Virus record (IMG/VR): IMGVR_UViG_3300048930_000661
Span: 1 to 49,315 of that record
Direction: 5' to 3' (one strand)
DNA from: a virus
Length of the DNA stretch: 49,315 nt
The first letter of the stretch is position 1; every line of letters starts with the position of its first letter. The translations under genes and the position numbers were made by a program. This document shows, piece after piece, positions 8,113 to 16,274 of the stretch. A model generated the notes under the pieces. The model was not told the DNA's origin, did no database searches, and saw nothing but the letters and a program-made list of their open reading frames with translations.

Positions 8113-8562
8113 TCAACCCGGCTCCGGCAGCACGTACGCGCCCACGGCTTGCAAGGCCTTGCGCACCTTCGACGGCGTGCCGCCGCCGTGTCCCCGCGCC
8201 CAGAAGTCGCGCCCGACCTCGAACGCCGCCGCTTGCGCTGCCAGCGGCAAGGTCTTCAGCCGTTTCACCAGCGCGGCCTCATCGATGGTCCAGCCGCCAA
8301 CGCTGTGGTCGACGCTATCCAGCACGCCGTTCCAGGCATCGTGCAACACGGCCTCCGGCCCGCGCTCGTAATTCGGTCGGCAGTCGCGCACCGCCGTGAC
8401 GATGGCCACCCACTCCCCGAACGTGAACGCAGGCATGGCGTCCAGCGCCACACGATCCGCCAGCGCCACCAGGTAACCGACGCGTCCGGAATAGGACTCG
8501 CCCTCGCTGGCATCGATGATGGCGTCGATGGCGTCGGGGATGTAAAGCGATTTCTTGGGCAT
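8113..8562 (-). CDS. Hypothetical protein
   Basis: A 149-residue protein beginning MPKKSLYIPDAIDAI. It is predicted mainly helical, with no signal peptide, membrane segment or metal motif. I do not recognise a family. It lies between the SprT-like gene and gpW in the minus-strand operon. The 96 bases between it and gpW hold nothing I can identify. Confidence 0.65.
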   Translation of the reverse strand: MPKKSLYIPDAIDAIIDASEGESYSGRVGYLVALADRVALDAMPAFTFGEWVAIVTAVRDCRPNYERGPEAVLHDAWNGVLDSVDHSVGGWTIDEAALVKRLKTLPLAAQAAAFEVGRDFWARGHGGGTPSKVRKALQAVGAYVLPEPG

Positions 8563-8585
8563 GGTGCGATCCAGTGATGGTGGGC

Positions 8586-9998
8586 TCAGGCGGCCAGCGG
8601 CCGCCCGAGGATGGCGCGCGGGCCGCGACCCAACAAGCGGGACAGCTTCAGTTCGATCAGGTCCAGCCCTTCATCGCGGGACCAGCGTCCGATGACGTTG
8701 TAGTCCCCGCGGTGTTCGGTGAGCCGATCATACGTGGCCTGCGCGTCTGCGCAGGCGGCCGGCCAACCGTGGATGGCCCCTGCCGCCGGTGCGGCCAGCG
8801 CCACGCGCAAGGCCTGCGGCGCGAGAATCCGGCTTTCAAAGCCCTCGTACAGGCCGAGCAATTCGATGTCCTCGTCGAACACCGCCAGCACCAGGCGGCC
8901 ATCCGTGGTCTCGATCGCTTCCACGTGTTCCACGGCATCCGCGCGCAGGGCCGGCACGGGTGAAGGCGGCACCGCGCGCAACGGCCGCGCAGGTACTGGC
9001 GTGGGCGCGGGCGCGGGTGCCGCCGTAGGTTCCAGCCGGCTTAGCCGCTTGCCGTTGCCGCCCAATGCCACGCAGATAGCCCGCCAGTGCGCGCAGTGCC
9101 GGAAGCCGTGCCCCGACGCATCCGCCACAAGGTGCGCCACCTCGTGCGGGATCGTGCTACGCAATACGTGCTCCGGATGCGATGCGAGAAACGCCAGATT
9201 GAACCGCAGCGAGTAGGCCTTGCCCTTTCGCACGGCCTGCGCCAGGCATCGCTGGCCGCGCACGTCGAAGCGGACGGCAGGCATCAGCCGCCCGACCTTC
9301 GGGTAACGCTGCGCCGCATCATCTAGGCAGGCATTCAGCGCGGCCAGGATGGCGGTTTCCGCCGCGTCACGTGCGGACACGGACGTGGGCGCGGGTGCCC
9401 GCGTGGCCTCTTCGCACTCCGGTACATCCTCCCGCACTGGTTCCGCGTTGACCTTGTCGTGGTCGGTCGCGTCGAGCAGGCCACGGCGGACCATTTCCCG
9501 CTGCACGCCTTCAATATCCCGCGCCAGGCTCAGGCGCGTGGCCGGACCGCAATCCTCACCGTCCCAGCGCTGCCGCATGATCTTCAGCGCGTAGGCTTTG
9601 CGTTCCACGCACAAAACGGCAAGCGCCTCGTCTGAGTAGGTGCCGAACCGGTGGGCATCCCGCGCCGTGGCAGCCTGGAATGCCGGCCACGCTTCGCGGT
9701 CGCGCGCAGGGCCGTGCGGCTTGCCGGGCCGGTAGCCGCCGCAGCGCTGCACGTCGCGCGCAAAGCGCTCCAGGCGCGTGCGCGCATTGATCACGCGGGC
9801 GTGCCCGAACACCGTGCGGAAGGTCGCGAAGCCGCAGCGCTTCGCGTACGCCTCCCAGCGCTGCCCGAACGCCGCTTCACCTTCGGTACGCTGGCGCACC
9901 GGCGCGGCTTCCGTGCTGGCGTTGTGCATGACCACGGACACCGCGGATAGCAGGTCAAGCTCTGCCGTGCGGTGCGCGGCGGCATCCCAGCGGGTCAT
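8586..9998 (-). CDS. SprT-like zinc metallopeptidase domain protein
   Basis: This 470-residue protein carries a SprT-like core near residue 275-310 with the zinc-binding HExxH in STIPHEVAHLVADASGHG and further histidines (GHGFRHCAHW). A helical N-terminal half, an Ala/Pro-rich linker (PAPAPTPVPARP) and a C-terminal domain of unknown type surround it. SprT/Spartan domains cleave proteins crosslinked to DNA or act on DNA-bound proteins. ATG 9998 overlaps the upstream stop as ATGA; the frame is open to 10055, but that start would sit inside the neighbour. The phage role is unknown; DNA-protein handling is inference. Confidence 0.75.
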   Translation of the reverse strand: MTRWDAAAHRTAELDLLSAVSVVMHNASTEAAPVRQRTEGEAAFGQRWEAYAKRCGFATFRTVFGHARVINARTRLERFARDVQRCGGYRPGKPHGPARDREAWPAFQAATARDAHRFGTYSDEALAVLCVERKAYALKIMRQRWDGEDCGPATRLSLARDIEGVQREMVRRGLLDATDHDKVNAEPVREDVPECEEATRAPAPTSVSARDAAETAILAALNACLDDAAQRYPKVGRLMPAVRFDVRGQRCLAQAVRKGKAYSLRFNLAFLASHPEHVLRSTIPHEVAHLVADASGHGFRHCAHWRAICVALGGNGKRLSRLEPTAAPAPAPTPVPARPLRAVPPSPVPALRADAVEHVEAIETTDGRLVLAVFDEDIELLGLYEGFESRILAPQALRVALAAPAAGAIHGWPAACADAQATYDRLTEHRGDYNVIGRWSRDEGLDLIELKLSRLLGRGPRAILGRPLAA

Positions 9999-10201
9999 TG
10001 GCCACCGCCGTACACGCGAGCGAGGGCGGCGCTCAATTTGTCGCGCTGTGGGCACGGTGGAAGGGTGTCACGCGCGAGCATGGCCGCGCGCGTCAACCCT
10101 TCAAAAGCATAGAGAATTTCGATCACGTCCTTTGGTAGCACCGGCGTTCCATTCCCTTCCGGGCAGCTGGCGATCACGCGCAGCAATTCCAGGGCGTTCA
10201 T
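9995..10201 (-). CDS. Hypothetical small protein
   Basis: A 68-residue, largely helical protein ([16 protein letters not shown]...) in an ATGA-overlap chain between two other genes. No family is recognised. The overlaps on both sides are the main evidence that it is real. Confidence 0.6.
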   Translation of the reverse strand: MNALELLRVIASCPEGNGTPVLPKDVIEILYAFEGLTRAAMLARDTLPPCPQRDKLSAALARVYGGGQ

Positions 10202-10458
10202 CGCGCACCCCCGCCTGCGGCGGCGATTGCTTTTTGCAAGCGCTCAGCAAGTTTCACCGCGTCCCGGGATGGTGCGATGCCCTTCCGCGCGGCGCGATGC
10301 AGCGCACCAGCTGCCGAAGACGCCGCCTCGATCAACTCCGCAAACACCGCTTTGGCCTCGATGGCGCGCGCGTTGAATTCTTCGTGAGAGGCTCCAAGGC
10401 TGCTTTTGAAAATTGCGTCATCGAGCACCAAACCCACACTTACGGCGCGGGGCTTCAT
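10198..10458 (-). CDS. Hypothetical small helical protein
   Basis: An 86-residue, Ala-rich, helical protein ([17 protein letters not shown]...). It overlaps the RadC-like gene upstream and the 68-residue gene downstream by four bases each. No family is recognised. Confidence 0.6.
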   Translation of the reverse strand: MKPRAVSVGLVLDDAIFKSSLGASHEEFNARAIEAKAVFAELIEAASSAAGALHRAARKGIAPSRDAVKLAERLQKAIAAAGGGAR

Positions 10459-10952
10459 ACCAGCCCCCGGGCGGCCATGGACAAGGCCGGCCCATCGCCG
10501 ACGATGAAATGATCAAGCACGCGCACGTCCAACAGCGCCAGCGCTTGCTTCAGGCGCATCGTCACGGCGCGATCAGCGGCCGATGGGTCCGGATTGCCGC
10601 TTGGGTGGTTGTGCCCGAGGATCACCGCACTGGCGTTGACCGCAAGCGCGCGGCGCGCAACCTCACGCGGGTGGACTTCGCAGCCGTCGGTGCTGCCAGC
10701 AAACAGGTCTTCGCACGCGATCAGCCGATGGCGGCTGTCCAGGAACATGACCGCGAAGACTTCGCGCGTGAGTCCGCGCAGCCGCGCGCTCATGTACAGG
10801 CCGGCGCGGGCCGGGTCCGCATAGGCGTCCCCGCGCTGCATTTCCGCGTGCAGCAATTCCGCGGCCCGGGCAATGATGTCCGCATCGCTGGCGGACTGCC
10901 GGGTGTGCGCCCCCCGCGCGCAATCTTCGATGCGCTGGGCGGCGCGGTTCAT
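10455..10952 (-). CDS. RadC-like JAB-domain protein
   Basis: A 165-residue protein with a JAB/RadC domain: the zinc-binding [14 protein letters not shown] motif at residues about 113-126 and the preceding VILG strand are clear. Full-length chromosomal RadC also has N-terminal helix-hairpin-helix repeats, which are absent here, so this is the short form found on phages, plasmids and islands. The biochemical role is not settled; it often travels with antirestriction and accessory genes. It overlaps both neighbours. Confidence 0.85.
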   Translation of the reverse strand: MNRAAQRIEDCARGAHTRQSASDADIIARAAELLHAEMQRGDAYADPARAGLYMSARLRGLTREVFAVMFLDSRHRLIACEDLFAGSTDGCEVHPREVARRALAVNASAVILGHNHPSGNPDPSAADRAVTMRLKQALALLDVRVLDHFIVGDGPALSMAARGLV

Positions 10953-11374
10953 GCGGCCACCTGCAGCGGCTGCGCGGCGCAGGTGAACGGCTTGTCCCAG
11001 CGGCCGATGTTGACCTCAACGTACCAGCCTACGTCGAAGTAGTCGGTCATCGTGTCGCTGCGGTCGTGATTGCCGCGATTCAGCGCCTCGAAAATGGGCG
11101 CGAACACGTCAATGTCCAGCCCGCTTTCGCGAAAGTAGTAGGGATTCAGGCGGGCATGACTGGCGTGCGCCAGGTAGTCTTCGCGCTGGCCGTGGGCGGC
11201 GCGCTGCGCGCTGACGGCCTTCAGCTGCCCCAGCAGGTCAACCGGTGCTGAGGTGATGTTCAGCACGATGGTGCTGCGATGCTGGACGGCTAGGCTGTAT
11301 TTCCAGCCGCGCGGGATGACGCGTTTCAATTCAGCAGCGATGCCGGCTTTACGCGCTTGACTCATGAAGGCCAT
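10949..11374 (-). CDS. Hypothetical protein, possibly related to LPD29-type mobile-element domains
   Basis: A 141-residue protein with AGGAG eight bases before ATG 11374. The N-terminal text [20 protein letters not shown] followed by TIVLNI resembles a domain often found beside RadC and antirestriction genes on mobile elements. The middle has many aromatic residues ([19 protein letters not shown]). The family assignment is weak. It is the first gene after the candidate promoter at 11.47 kb. Confidence 0.6.
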   Translation of the reverse strand: MAFMSQARKAGIAAELKRVIPRGWKYSLAVQHRSTIVLNITSAPVDLLGQLKAVSAQRAAHGQREDYLAHASHARLNPYYFRESGLDIDVFAPIFEALNRGNHDRSDTMTDYFDVGWYVEVNIGRWDKPFTCAAQPLQVAA

Positions 11375-11466
11375 TGCTTGATCTCCTGCGCCATCCGGGC
11401 AAGCCCGCCGGCGTATTGGATGCCGGTTGCCCCGGCTGGCTGGCCGCTCGCTGCGGCTTAGGTAAT

Positions 11467-11495
11467 ACCTTATCGCACCTTATCCTACCATGCAA
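11467..11495 (-). promoter_or_regulatory. Candidate promoter with paired 8-base direct repeats
   Basis: On the minus strand TTGCAT (11495-11490) is separated by exactly 17 bases from TAAGGT (11472-11467). The octamer GATAAGGT occurs twice, ten bases apart (11484-11477 and 11474-11467), one helical turn, overlapping the promoter. This is the most AT-rich piece of an otherwise very GC-rich late region. It lies between the antiterminator-like gene and the RadC/head operon, so it could start that operon. Activity is inferred. Confidence 0.5.
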
Positions 11496-11517
11496 GCGAT
11501 TCGCTTATGAATTTACG

Positions 11518-11886
11518 TTATATGCCGGCCGGCAGGCGGTGCAATGCGACCTCCAGGCAAGCGTGCGCCGCGTCCAGGTAGACGTAATAGGCCGTCCGGC
11601 TCACCGGCAGGCCCAGCCGCTGCAGCCGGTGCAGGCGCAGCGCTTCTGTGGCGTCCGGCATGGCGTACTCGACCAGCAATACACGGGCCTCTTTCCAGCG
11701 GCCGGCGGCCAGCATTCGGGTCACCACCGAATCGATGTCGGCGTCTGCGCGGGTGTCGCCATCGTTTGCCGCCGGCTGCGCCACCGCGCGCAGGATGTCC
11801 AGCGACAACCGGCCGTGCGCGGCGCAGTGGCGTTCCGCCCAGCGGCACAGGCGTTCGGCCAGCTCGGGCGTGGTGCCTCGGCTCAA
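11518..11886 (-). CDS. Helix-turn-helix protein, candidate late antiterminator/activator
   Basis: From a TTG at 11886, which overlaps the large-terminase stop as TTGA, this is a 122-residue protein. The frame is open further upstream inside the terminase. The C terminus has LGLPVSRTAYYVYLDAAHACLEVAL, split here as LGLPVSRTAYYVY and LDAAHACLEVAL, which looks like the sigma-region-4-type helix-turn-helix of phage Q/DUF1133-like regulators. It sits just before a promoter and the head operon, the expected place for a late regulator. Similarity is judged by eye only. Confidence 0.5.
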   Translation of the reverse strand: MSRGTTPELAERLCRWAERHCAAHGRLSLDILRAVAQPAANDGDTRADADIDSVVTRMLAAGRWKEARVLLVEYAMPDATEALRLHRLQRLGLPVSRTAYYVYLDAAHACLEVALHRLPAGI

Positions 11887-14135
11887 TGCACGCCCCGACT
11901 GCGCACGCTTCGCCCTGCCCGCTTGCGCGGCCCACCATGCGCCACCGGCAGGCCGGCCAGATAGCGGCGGCACTTGTCCAGCACATCGGCGGGCAGCGCG
12001 GACGGCACGCCATGCGCGGGTCCCAGGGCGCCCATCAGCTCCGCGTGCAGGGCGCGCTCATCAGGATGCGCGGCCTGCGCGGCCTGCCACGCCTGCAAGG
12101 CATCCGCCGTGGCCACGGCCTGCGGCGCCCGCTCGGCCATGCCGACCACCGCGAACACCACGCTGCGCACGCCCATTGCCGGCGGCGGCGGGGCCATGGA
12201 TTCCCGTGAAACATCCGCAGCGGCCTCCGCCGACGGCGCGTGCGGTGCGCCGGTGGCGTGCTGCGATGTTTCACGGGAATCCATTGCAGTGGCGCCCAGC
12301 GCCTTGGCGCTGTCCAACAGGCGCTTTTCGCGCGCGTCCCAGTCGGCGGCGGTGAGCCGGTGAAGGCGCAGTTCGTGGTGGTGGCCGGCGGCGGTGGCGT
12401 ACTTCCACGTATCCAGCGGTTCGTTGCGCGGCGAGCCGCGGCGCTTCTCGTATCGGCCCTTGCGCGGGTTCCAGATTTCGGAGACCAGGCCGCCCAGGAA
12501 GGCGTCGTCCAACTCCTCGCTGAAGTGGATGCGACGGTCGGCGGGCTCTTTCTCGGTATCCGCGCCGAGCACGGCGTACAGGTCGTGAGTGATGCCGATG
12601 CCGCCGACCTGGTAGGTCTGCACGCCCTTCTTGTCGGTCTTACCGTTGCGGGTCACGTCCTGCCACACCGGCCGCCCCAGCGCCGGCGCATTGGCGTTGC
12701 GGGACCCGAAGATCGCCATCGGTCGGCGCACGCGGGACTGGCGTGCGAAGTGCTTCACATCTTCGGTGCGGTGGCCGCCCGCATCGATCGCCACCGCCTC
12801 GACCCGCATCATCGCCCCGCAGGCGTGCTGCAGCGGGCGGTTCAACAGCTCGGTGAGCGCGTTCCAAACGTCGTCCTCGGCCGGATCGCCCTGCAGTTCG
12901 ATGTAGTCCAGGACCCAACGGCTCTTGCCACGTCCCCAGCCAATCAGCTGGACGGCCAGGCGATCATCCTGCGTGTCCACACCCGCAGTGACCGCCAGCA
13001 CGCCATGCGGCGCGGTGCGCAGCTTGTAGGGCTCCGTGCGGTCGCGCAGTTCGGCTTCCTTGGGCGTGGACTTCGATTTCCACGCTTCGGCCAGGCGGTC
13101 GTTGACGAAGGTTTTCAGCGCGGCCGGATCATTCAGCGCGGCCAGGAATTCGCGCACCATGCCCAGCCAGGTCAGGCCCAGCCCCGCCGGGTAGTACAGG
13201 CCATTGGCGCGATAAGCGCGCGCCTTGCGGTTCGGATGCGCCGGCACCCAGCCGATGCCGGGCTCGCCGGCGCGGTTGCGACGGAACGCGTCCGCGATCA
13301 GCGCGGTCTTCTGGTGCTCGCGGATGACGGCGGCACAGTGGCGGCAGCAGTACCAGCAATCGCTGGCGTCCGGCGTCCACTGCAGGCCAGACCATTCCAG
13401 CGGCTGCTTGTGCTTGCACTCTGGGCACTCGACGTGGAACAGGCGCTGGTCGGACTTGTCCCAGGCCTCGGTGAGCCGGCAGTTGCCTTCGGTTTCCGGC
13501 GTGCCGACCTTGAACCGCTTGGCGCGCCAGAACGCCGTGGTGCGGCCGTCCAGCAGGGCCACCGGATCGTCGCCGGTCTTCAGTTCGTTGGCGAAGCTGG
13601 AGAACTCGTCCCCCAGCACCATGCCGGCCGAGGTGGACTTCAGGCGCTTGGCATCGCCGGCATGCTCGAAGTAGAGCTGGCCGCCTTCGAAGTCCTTGAA
13701 GGTCCGCCGGTTGGAGGTTTCGCGGCTGTTGAGGCTGACCAGCACGGCCTGGATGGCGGGCGTCTCGTCGATCAGCGGATTCAGCTTCTGGTCGATGAAC
13801 TTGTTCATCGACACTTCGCCCGGCAGCGCCACGATGATGGGCATCGGGTTTTCGCACATCGTGTAACCGAGGATGTTGGCCTCGATTTCCGACTTGCCGA
13901 ACTGGATGGGCAGGATCGCCGCCATGTCGGTGACGCTGCTGCTGGCGCTGCCGCAGTCCATGATTTCGACCTGCAGCGGGTTGCGCATGTTGTTCCAGGG
14001 GAATGGCTCCGCGCTGCCCTTTGCCGACAGCACGCGGTTCGCCGTGGCCCATTCGGACACCAGCGTTTTCTTGCGCGGCGCAACGGCGCGCGCGAACGCG
14101 GACAGCATCAGGTCGTGGGCGGAGGCAAGGGCCAT
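11883..14135 (-). CDS. Terminase large subunit, lambda gpA family
   Basis: A 750-residue packaging ATPase/nuclease. Visible features are the Walker-A-like region ILPIQFGKSE, the Walker B GMVLGDEF, a zinc-binding set (CPECKHKQP then CWYCCRHC), and the nuclease start AVTAGVDTQDDRLAVQ. gpA-type terminases make cohesive (cos) ends. The conserved part ends around residue 610 (DTWKYATAAGHHHEL). The last about 130 residues are an Ala/Pro-rich extension of unknown role that contains a 20-base inverted repeat. It overlaps the next gene at its stop. Confidence 0.92.
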   Translation of the reverse strand: MALASAHDLMLSAFARAVAPRKKTLVSEWATANRVLSAKGSAEPFPWNNMRNPLQVEIMDCGSASSSVTDMAAILPIQFGKSEIEANILGYTMCENPMPIIVALPGEVSMNKFIDQKLNPLIDETPAIQAVLVSLNSRETSNRRTFKDFEGGQLYFEHAGDAKRLKSTSAGMVLGDEFSSFANELKTGDDPVALLDGRTTAFWRAKRFKVGTPETEGNCRLTEAWDKSDQRLFHVECPECKHKQPLEWSGLQWTPDASDCWYCCRHCAAVIREHQKTALIADAFRRNRAGEPGIGWVPAHPNRKARAYRANGLYYPAGLGLTWLGMVREFLAALNDPAALKTFVNDRLAEAWKSKSTPKEAELRDRTEPYKLRTAPHGVLAVTAGVDTQDDRLAVQLIGWGRGKSRWVLDYIELQGDPAEDDVWNALTELLNRPLQHACGAMMRVEAVAIDAGGHRTEDVKHFARQSRVRRPMAIFGSRNANAPALGRPVWQDVTRNGKTDKKGVQTYQVGGIGITHDLYAVLGADTEKEPADRRIHFSEELDDAFLGGLVSEIWNPRKGRYEKRRGSPRNEPLDTWKYATAAGHHHELRLHRLTAADWDAREKRLLDSAKALGATAMDSRETSQHATGAPHAPSAEAAADVSRESMAPPPPAMGVRSVVFAVVGMAERAPQAVATADALQAWQAAQAAHPDERALHAELMGALGPAHGVPSALPADVLDKCRRYLAGLPVAHGGPRKRAGRSVRSRGVH
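12196..12284. repeat. Perfect 20-base inverted repeat inside the terminase C-terminal extension
   Basis: Arms 12196-12215 (atggattcccgtgaaacatc) and 12265-12284 are exact reverse complements separated by 49 bases. Each arm carries CGTGAAACA, the same as one half of the usual bacterial parS site. In the coding strand the arms encode MDSRETS and DVSRESM. Confidence 0.8.
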
Positions 14136-14166
14136 GCGATGTCGATGAGGTCAGGGGTGGGCAGAC

Positions 14167-14190
14167 GTGCCCGCCGCGAACGGCGGGCAC
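14167..14190 (-). terminator. Perfect 10-base-pair hairpin upstream of the large terminase gene
   Basis: Arms 14167-14176 and 14181-14190 (gtgcccgccg / cggcgggcac) flank a four-base loop, UUCG on the minus-strand RNA. It lies between the 34-residue gene and terL with no U-run. It may be an attenuator or mRNA-processing barrier rather than a full terminator. Confidence 0.45.
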
Positions 14191-14210
14191 GGGTTCAACA
14201 CCGGAACGGA

Positions 14211-14315
14211 TTACCGGTAACGCGAACGCGCCTTCTGCAACGACTCGCCGCGGCGCTGGAAAAACCGCGTGCCGCTGCGCTTGGTGCTGTGGAATCGACC
14301 GCCTGCACTGGCCAT
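14211..14315 (-). CDS. Very small basic protein
   Basis: A 34-residue Arg/Ser-rich protein (MASAGGRFHSTKRSGTRFF...) starts at ATG 14315 with an AAGGAG site seven bases upstream, inside the last codons of the radical SAM gene. It ends before the hairpin and terL. No homologue is recognised. The strong ribosome binding site and its fit in the gap are the evidence. Confidence 0.5.
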   Translation of the reverse strand: MASAGGRFHSTKRSGTRFFQRRGESLQKARSRYR

Positions 14316-14316
14316 G

Positions 14317-15561
14317 TCATGTCTCCTTAATTGCGGTGGGGCCCTGCTCTTCCAGTAGCCCGAGTTCGGCTGCGCACGCATCGATGTCGAAGCGTCCGCT
14401 TTCGTCGTCGGGGTAGCCCGGGGCGTAGACCAGGACAAAGCGCCCCTGGGAATCGGTTGCGATGTTGCCGTCCTGCGTGCCGATGTAGATGTCGTCGTGG
14501 CGCAGGCGCGTGGGGAACTCATGCAAGCGCCATAGGAATTCGTGGGCCTCGCGCAGGGTGTTGCAGCGCTGATCCGCATCCACGTTGCGCAGGCTGCGGC
14601 CGATGCCGGCGTTGTATTCCTTCCACGCCGACGACTGGAAGCCGGCCGTGCGGTCCGCCCAGGCCTGGAACGCTTCGAAGGTGAACGCCACGGACTGCCC
14701 GAGTGTGCGCAGGTGATCGAACCAGGCTTCCAACGTGGGCCACTGCGGATAGCCGAGCGCAAAGTACGAATCCCAGAAATGTCCGTTCGCGCTGGTGGTA
14801 CCGGTGAACGTGTTGATGCCGACCTGGTCGCACAACTCACGCAGGTGCGGCCAGGCCGGCGGGCGCAGGGTGTGGCCGGCCTTGAAGTAGGTGATTTCCC
14901 CGGCGAAACGCGCGCGCACCTTGTTCGTCATGGCGCGTTCCTGCATGTAGTTCAGGTGCGGCTCGCCGATCCATGCATGGCGGATGTCGTGCGCGGCCAG
15001 CCAATCGAGGAAGCCTTCGATGTCGTCCCACCATGGCGGGAAAAACGGATTGATGCCGGCCACCACGTGATGGCCCGCCGCTTTCGCCGCCAGCGCCAGT
15101 TCCTTGCGCGCGGCGAACGATGGCGCGCCGGGCTCTGCCTGCTTGCGCGTGGACTCCTGGTCGGTGGTGAAGCTGATGTAGATCATGGTCGGCGGGTGCC
15201 GCTCCATCATCGCGATGGCGCCGTCGCCGCCGCGCGTCTGGAAGCTGAAGCGCAAACCCAGGTCCATCATCGCGTCGATCAGGGCGATGTTCTGCTCGCC
15301 GTTGGACTTCGCGAACGGATCGCTGTCATTGCTGGCCAGGATGGTGTGGCCGCCCAGCGCCAGCATGGTGGCGATGTCTTTGCCCGCCTGCTTGCGCTGC
15401 ACCTTGCCGAGGAATTGCTGGATGCCGGGGTAGTCCGCGCGACGGCCGGGCCGGTTGAGGTTGGCGAAGCAGTAGAAGCAGCCGTGCGTACACCAGTTCA
15501 GACCCATGTGCAGGGCAACGGGCGACACGAGGTATTCGCCGGTGTAGGGGCGGATGCTCAT
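14317..15561 (-). CDS. Radical SAM enzyme of unknown substrate
   Basis: A 414-residue protein with the iron-sulfur cluster motif CxxxCxxC in NWCTHGCFYCFANLN (cysteines near residues 24-31). Later barrel text (TILASNDSDPF, RFSFQTRGGDG, MIYISFTTD) is typical of the SPL-like radical SAM group. The reaction is unknown. It overlaps the ParB-domain gene (ATGA) and precedes the terminase, so a role in modifying DNA or in packaging is possible but unproven. Confidence 0.85.
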   Translation of the reverse strand: MSIRPYTGEYLVSPVALHMGLNWCTHGCFYCFANLNRPGRRADYPGIQQFLGKVQRKQAGKDIATMLALGGHTILASNDSDPFAKSNGEQNIALIDAMMDLGLRFSFQTRGGDGAIAMMERHPPTMIYISFTTDQESTRKQAEPGAPSFAARKELALAAKAAGHHVVAGINPFFPPWWDDIEGFLDWLAAHDIRHAWIGEPHLNYMQERAMTNKVRARFAGEITYFKAGHTLRPPAWPHLRELCDQVGINTFTGTTSANGHFWDSYFALGYPQWPTLEAWFDHLRTLGQSVAFTFEAFQAWADRTAGFQSSAWKEYNAGIGRSLRNVDADQRCNTLREAHEFLWRLHEFPTRLRHDDIYIGTQDGNIATDSQGRFVLVYAPGYPDDESGRFDIDACAAELGLLEEQGPTAIKET

Positions 15562-16274
15562 TGCGCGCTCTCCGCGCCCGCGTCCTGCGCCGCTGCATCG
15601 CGCTGCGCAAGCAGTTCGGCGATGGCCTCGCTGTCGCTGCGCTGGCCCTTGAACTTGCGCCACTGCTGCAGCGTGGGCTTGTTGAGCTGCAGGATCAGCG
15701 GGTACTGAATGCCCTTGCCTTCGTTCGCGGTGGTCGCGCCCTGGCCGATGTCGGCGTAGTCGTCGGCGGTGGGCGTGCGGTCGTCGTCGCCATCGGTGGC
15801 GGCGGCCGGCTTCGGGGGCTTTGCCTTGCGCGCCGGCGTGGGATCGAGGTCCGGTAGGTGCGCGGCCAGCCCGGCGAAGGCGTCGTCATCGAAGCCGATG
15901 TCGGACAGCTCGATGCCGAGGTCGCCATCCATCAGCAGCTCTTCCACCTCGCTGGCCAGCGTGGACATGTCCCAGCCGGACAGTTCGCCCAGGCGGTTGT
16001 CGGCGATGACGTAGGCGCGGCGCTCGTCGTCGCTGAGGTGCGCCAGGCGGATGCAGGGCACGGTGTCCAGCCCGGCCAGCGCGGCGGCCAGTACACGGCC
16101 GTGGCCGGCAACGATGGTGCCGTCGGCATCGATCAGCACCGGGTTGTTGAACCCGAACCGGCGGATGGAGTTGGCCAGCGCCTGCACCTGCTCCGGCGAA
16201 TGCGTGCGGCTGTTGCGCGCGTACGGCGAAAGCTGCGCGAGCGGGAGGTACTCGATGGCGAGGGTGGTGGTCAT
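15558..16274 (-). CDS. ParB/sulfiredoxin-fold domain protein
   Basis: A 238-residue protein whose N-terminal 100 residues are a ParB-type nuclease/CTPase-fold domain: YLPLAQLSPYARNSRTHS, then FGFNNPVLIDADGTIVAGHG and the DERRAYVIADNRLGELSGWD segment. This exact form usually sits in front of a DNA methyltransferase in phages and islands, but no methyltransferase domain is fused here. The C terminus is acidic and Pro/Lys-rich. ATG 16274 overlaps the small-terminase stop. It may assist DNA recognition at packaging; this is inference. Confidence 0.82.
   Translation of the reverse strand: MTTTLAIEYLPLAQLSPYARNSRTHSPEQVQALANSIRRFGFNNPVLIDADGTIVAGHGRVLAAALAGLDTVPCIRLAHLSDDERRAYVIADNRLGELSGWDMSTLASEVEELLMDGDLGIELSDIGFDDDAFAGLAAHLPDLDPTPARKAKPPKPAAATDGDDDRTPTADDYADIGQGATTANEGKGIQYPLILQLNKPTLQQWRKFKGQRSDSEAIAELLAQRDAAAQDAGAESAQ

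Noticed and set aside
12196-12284. Inverted repeat considered as a full parS centromere
   Set aside because: Only half of the consensus parS palindrome is present in each arm and the phage lacks a ParA gene, so a partition role is not supported.
12240-14330. Long plus-strand open frame (696 codons) opposite the large terminase
   Set aside because: Antisense shadow of terL; no ribosome binding site or recognisable domain.
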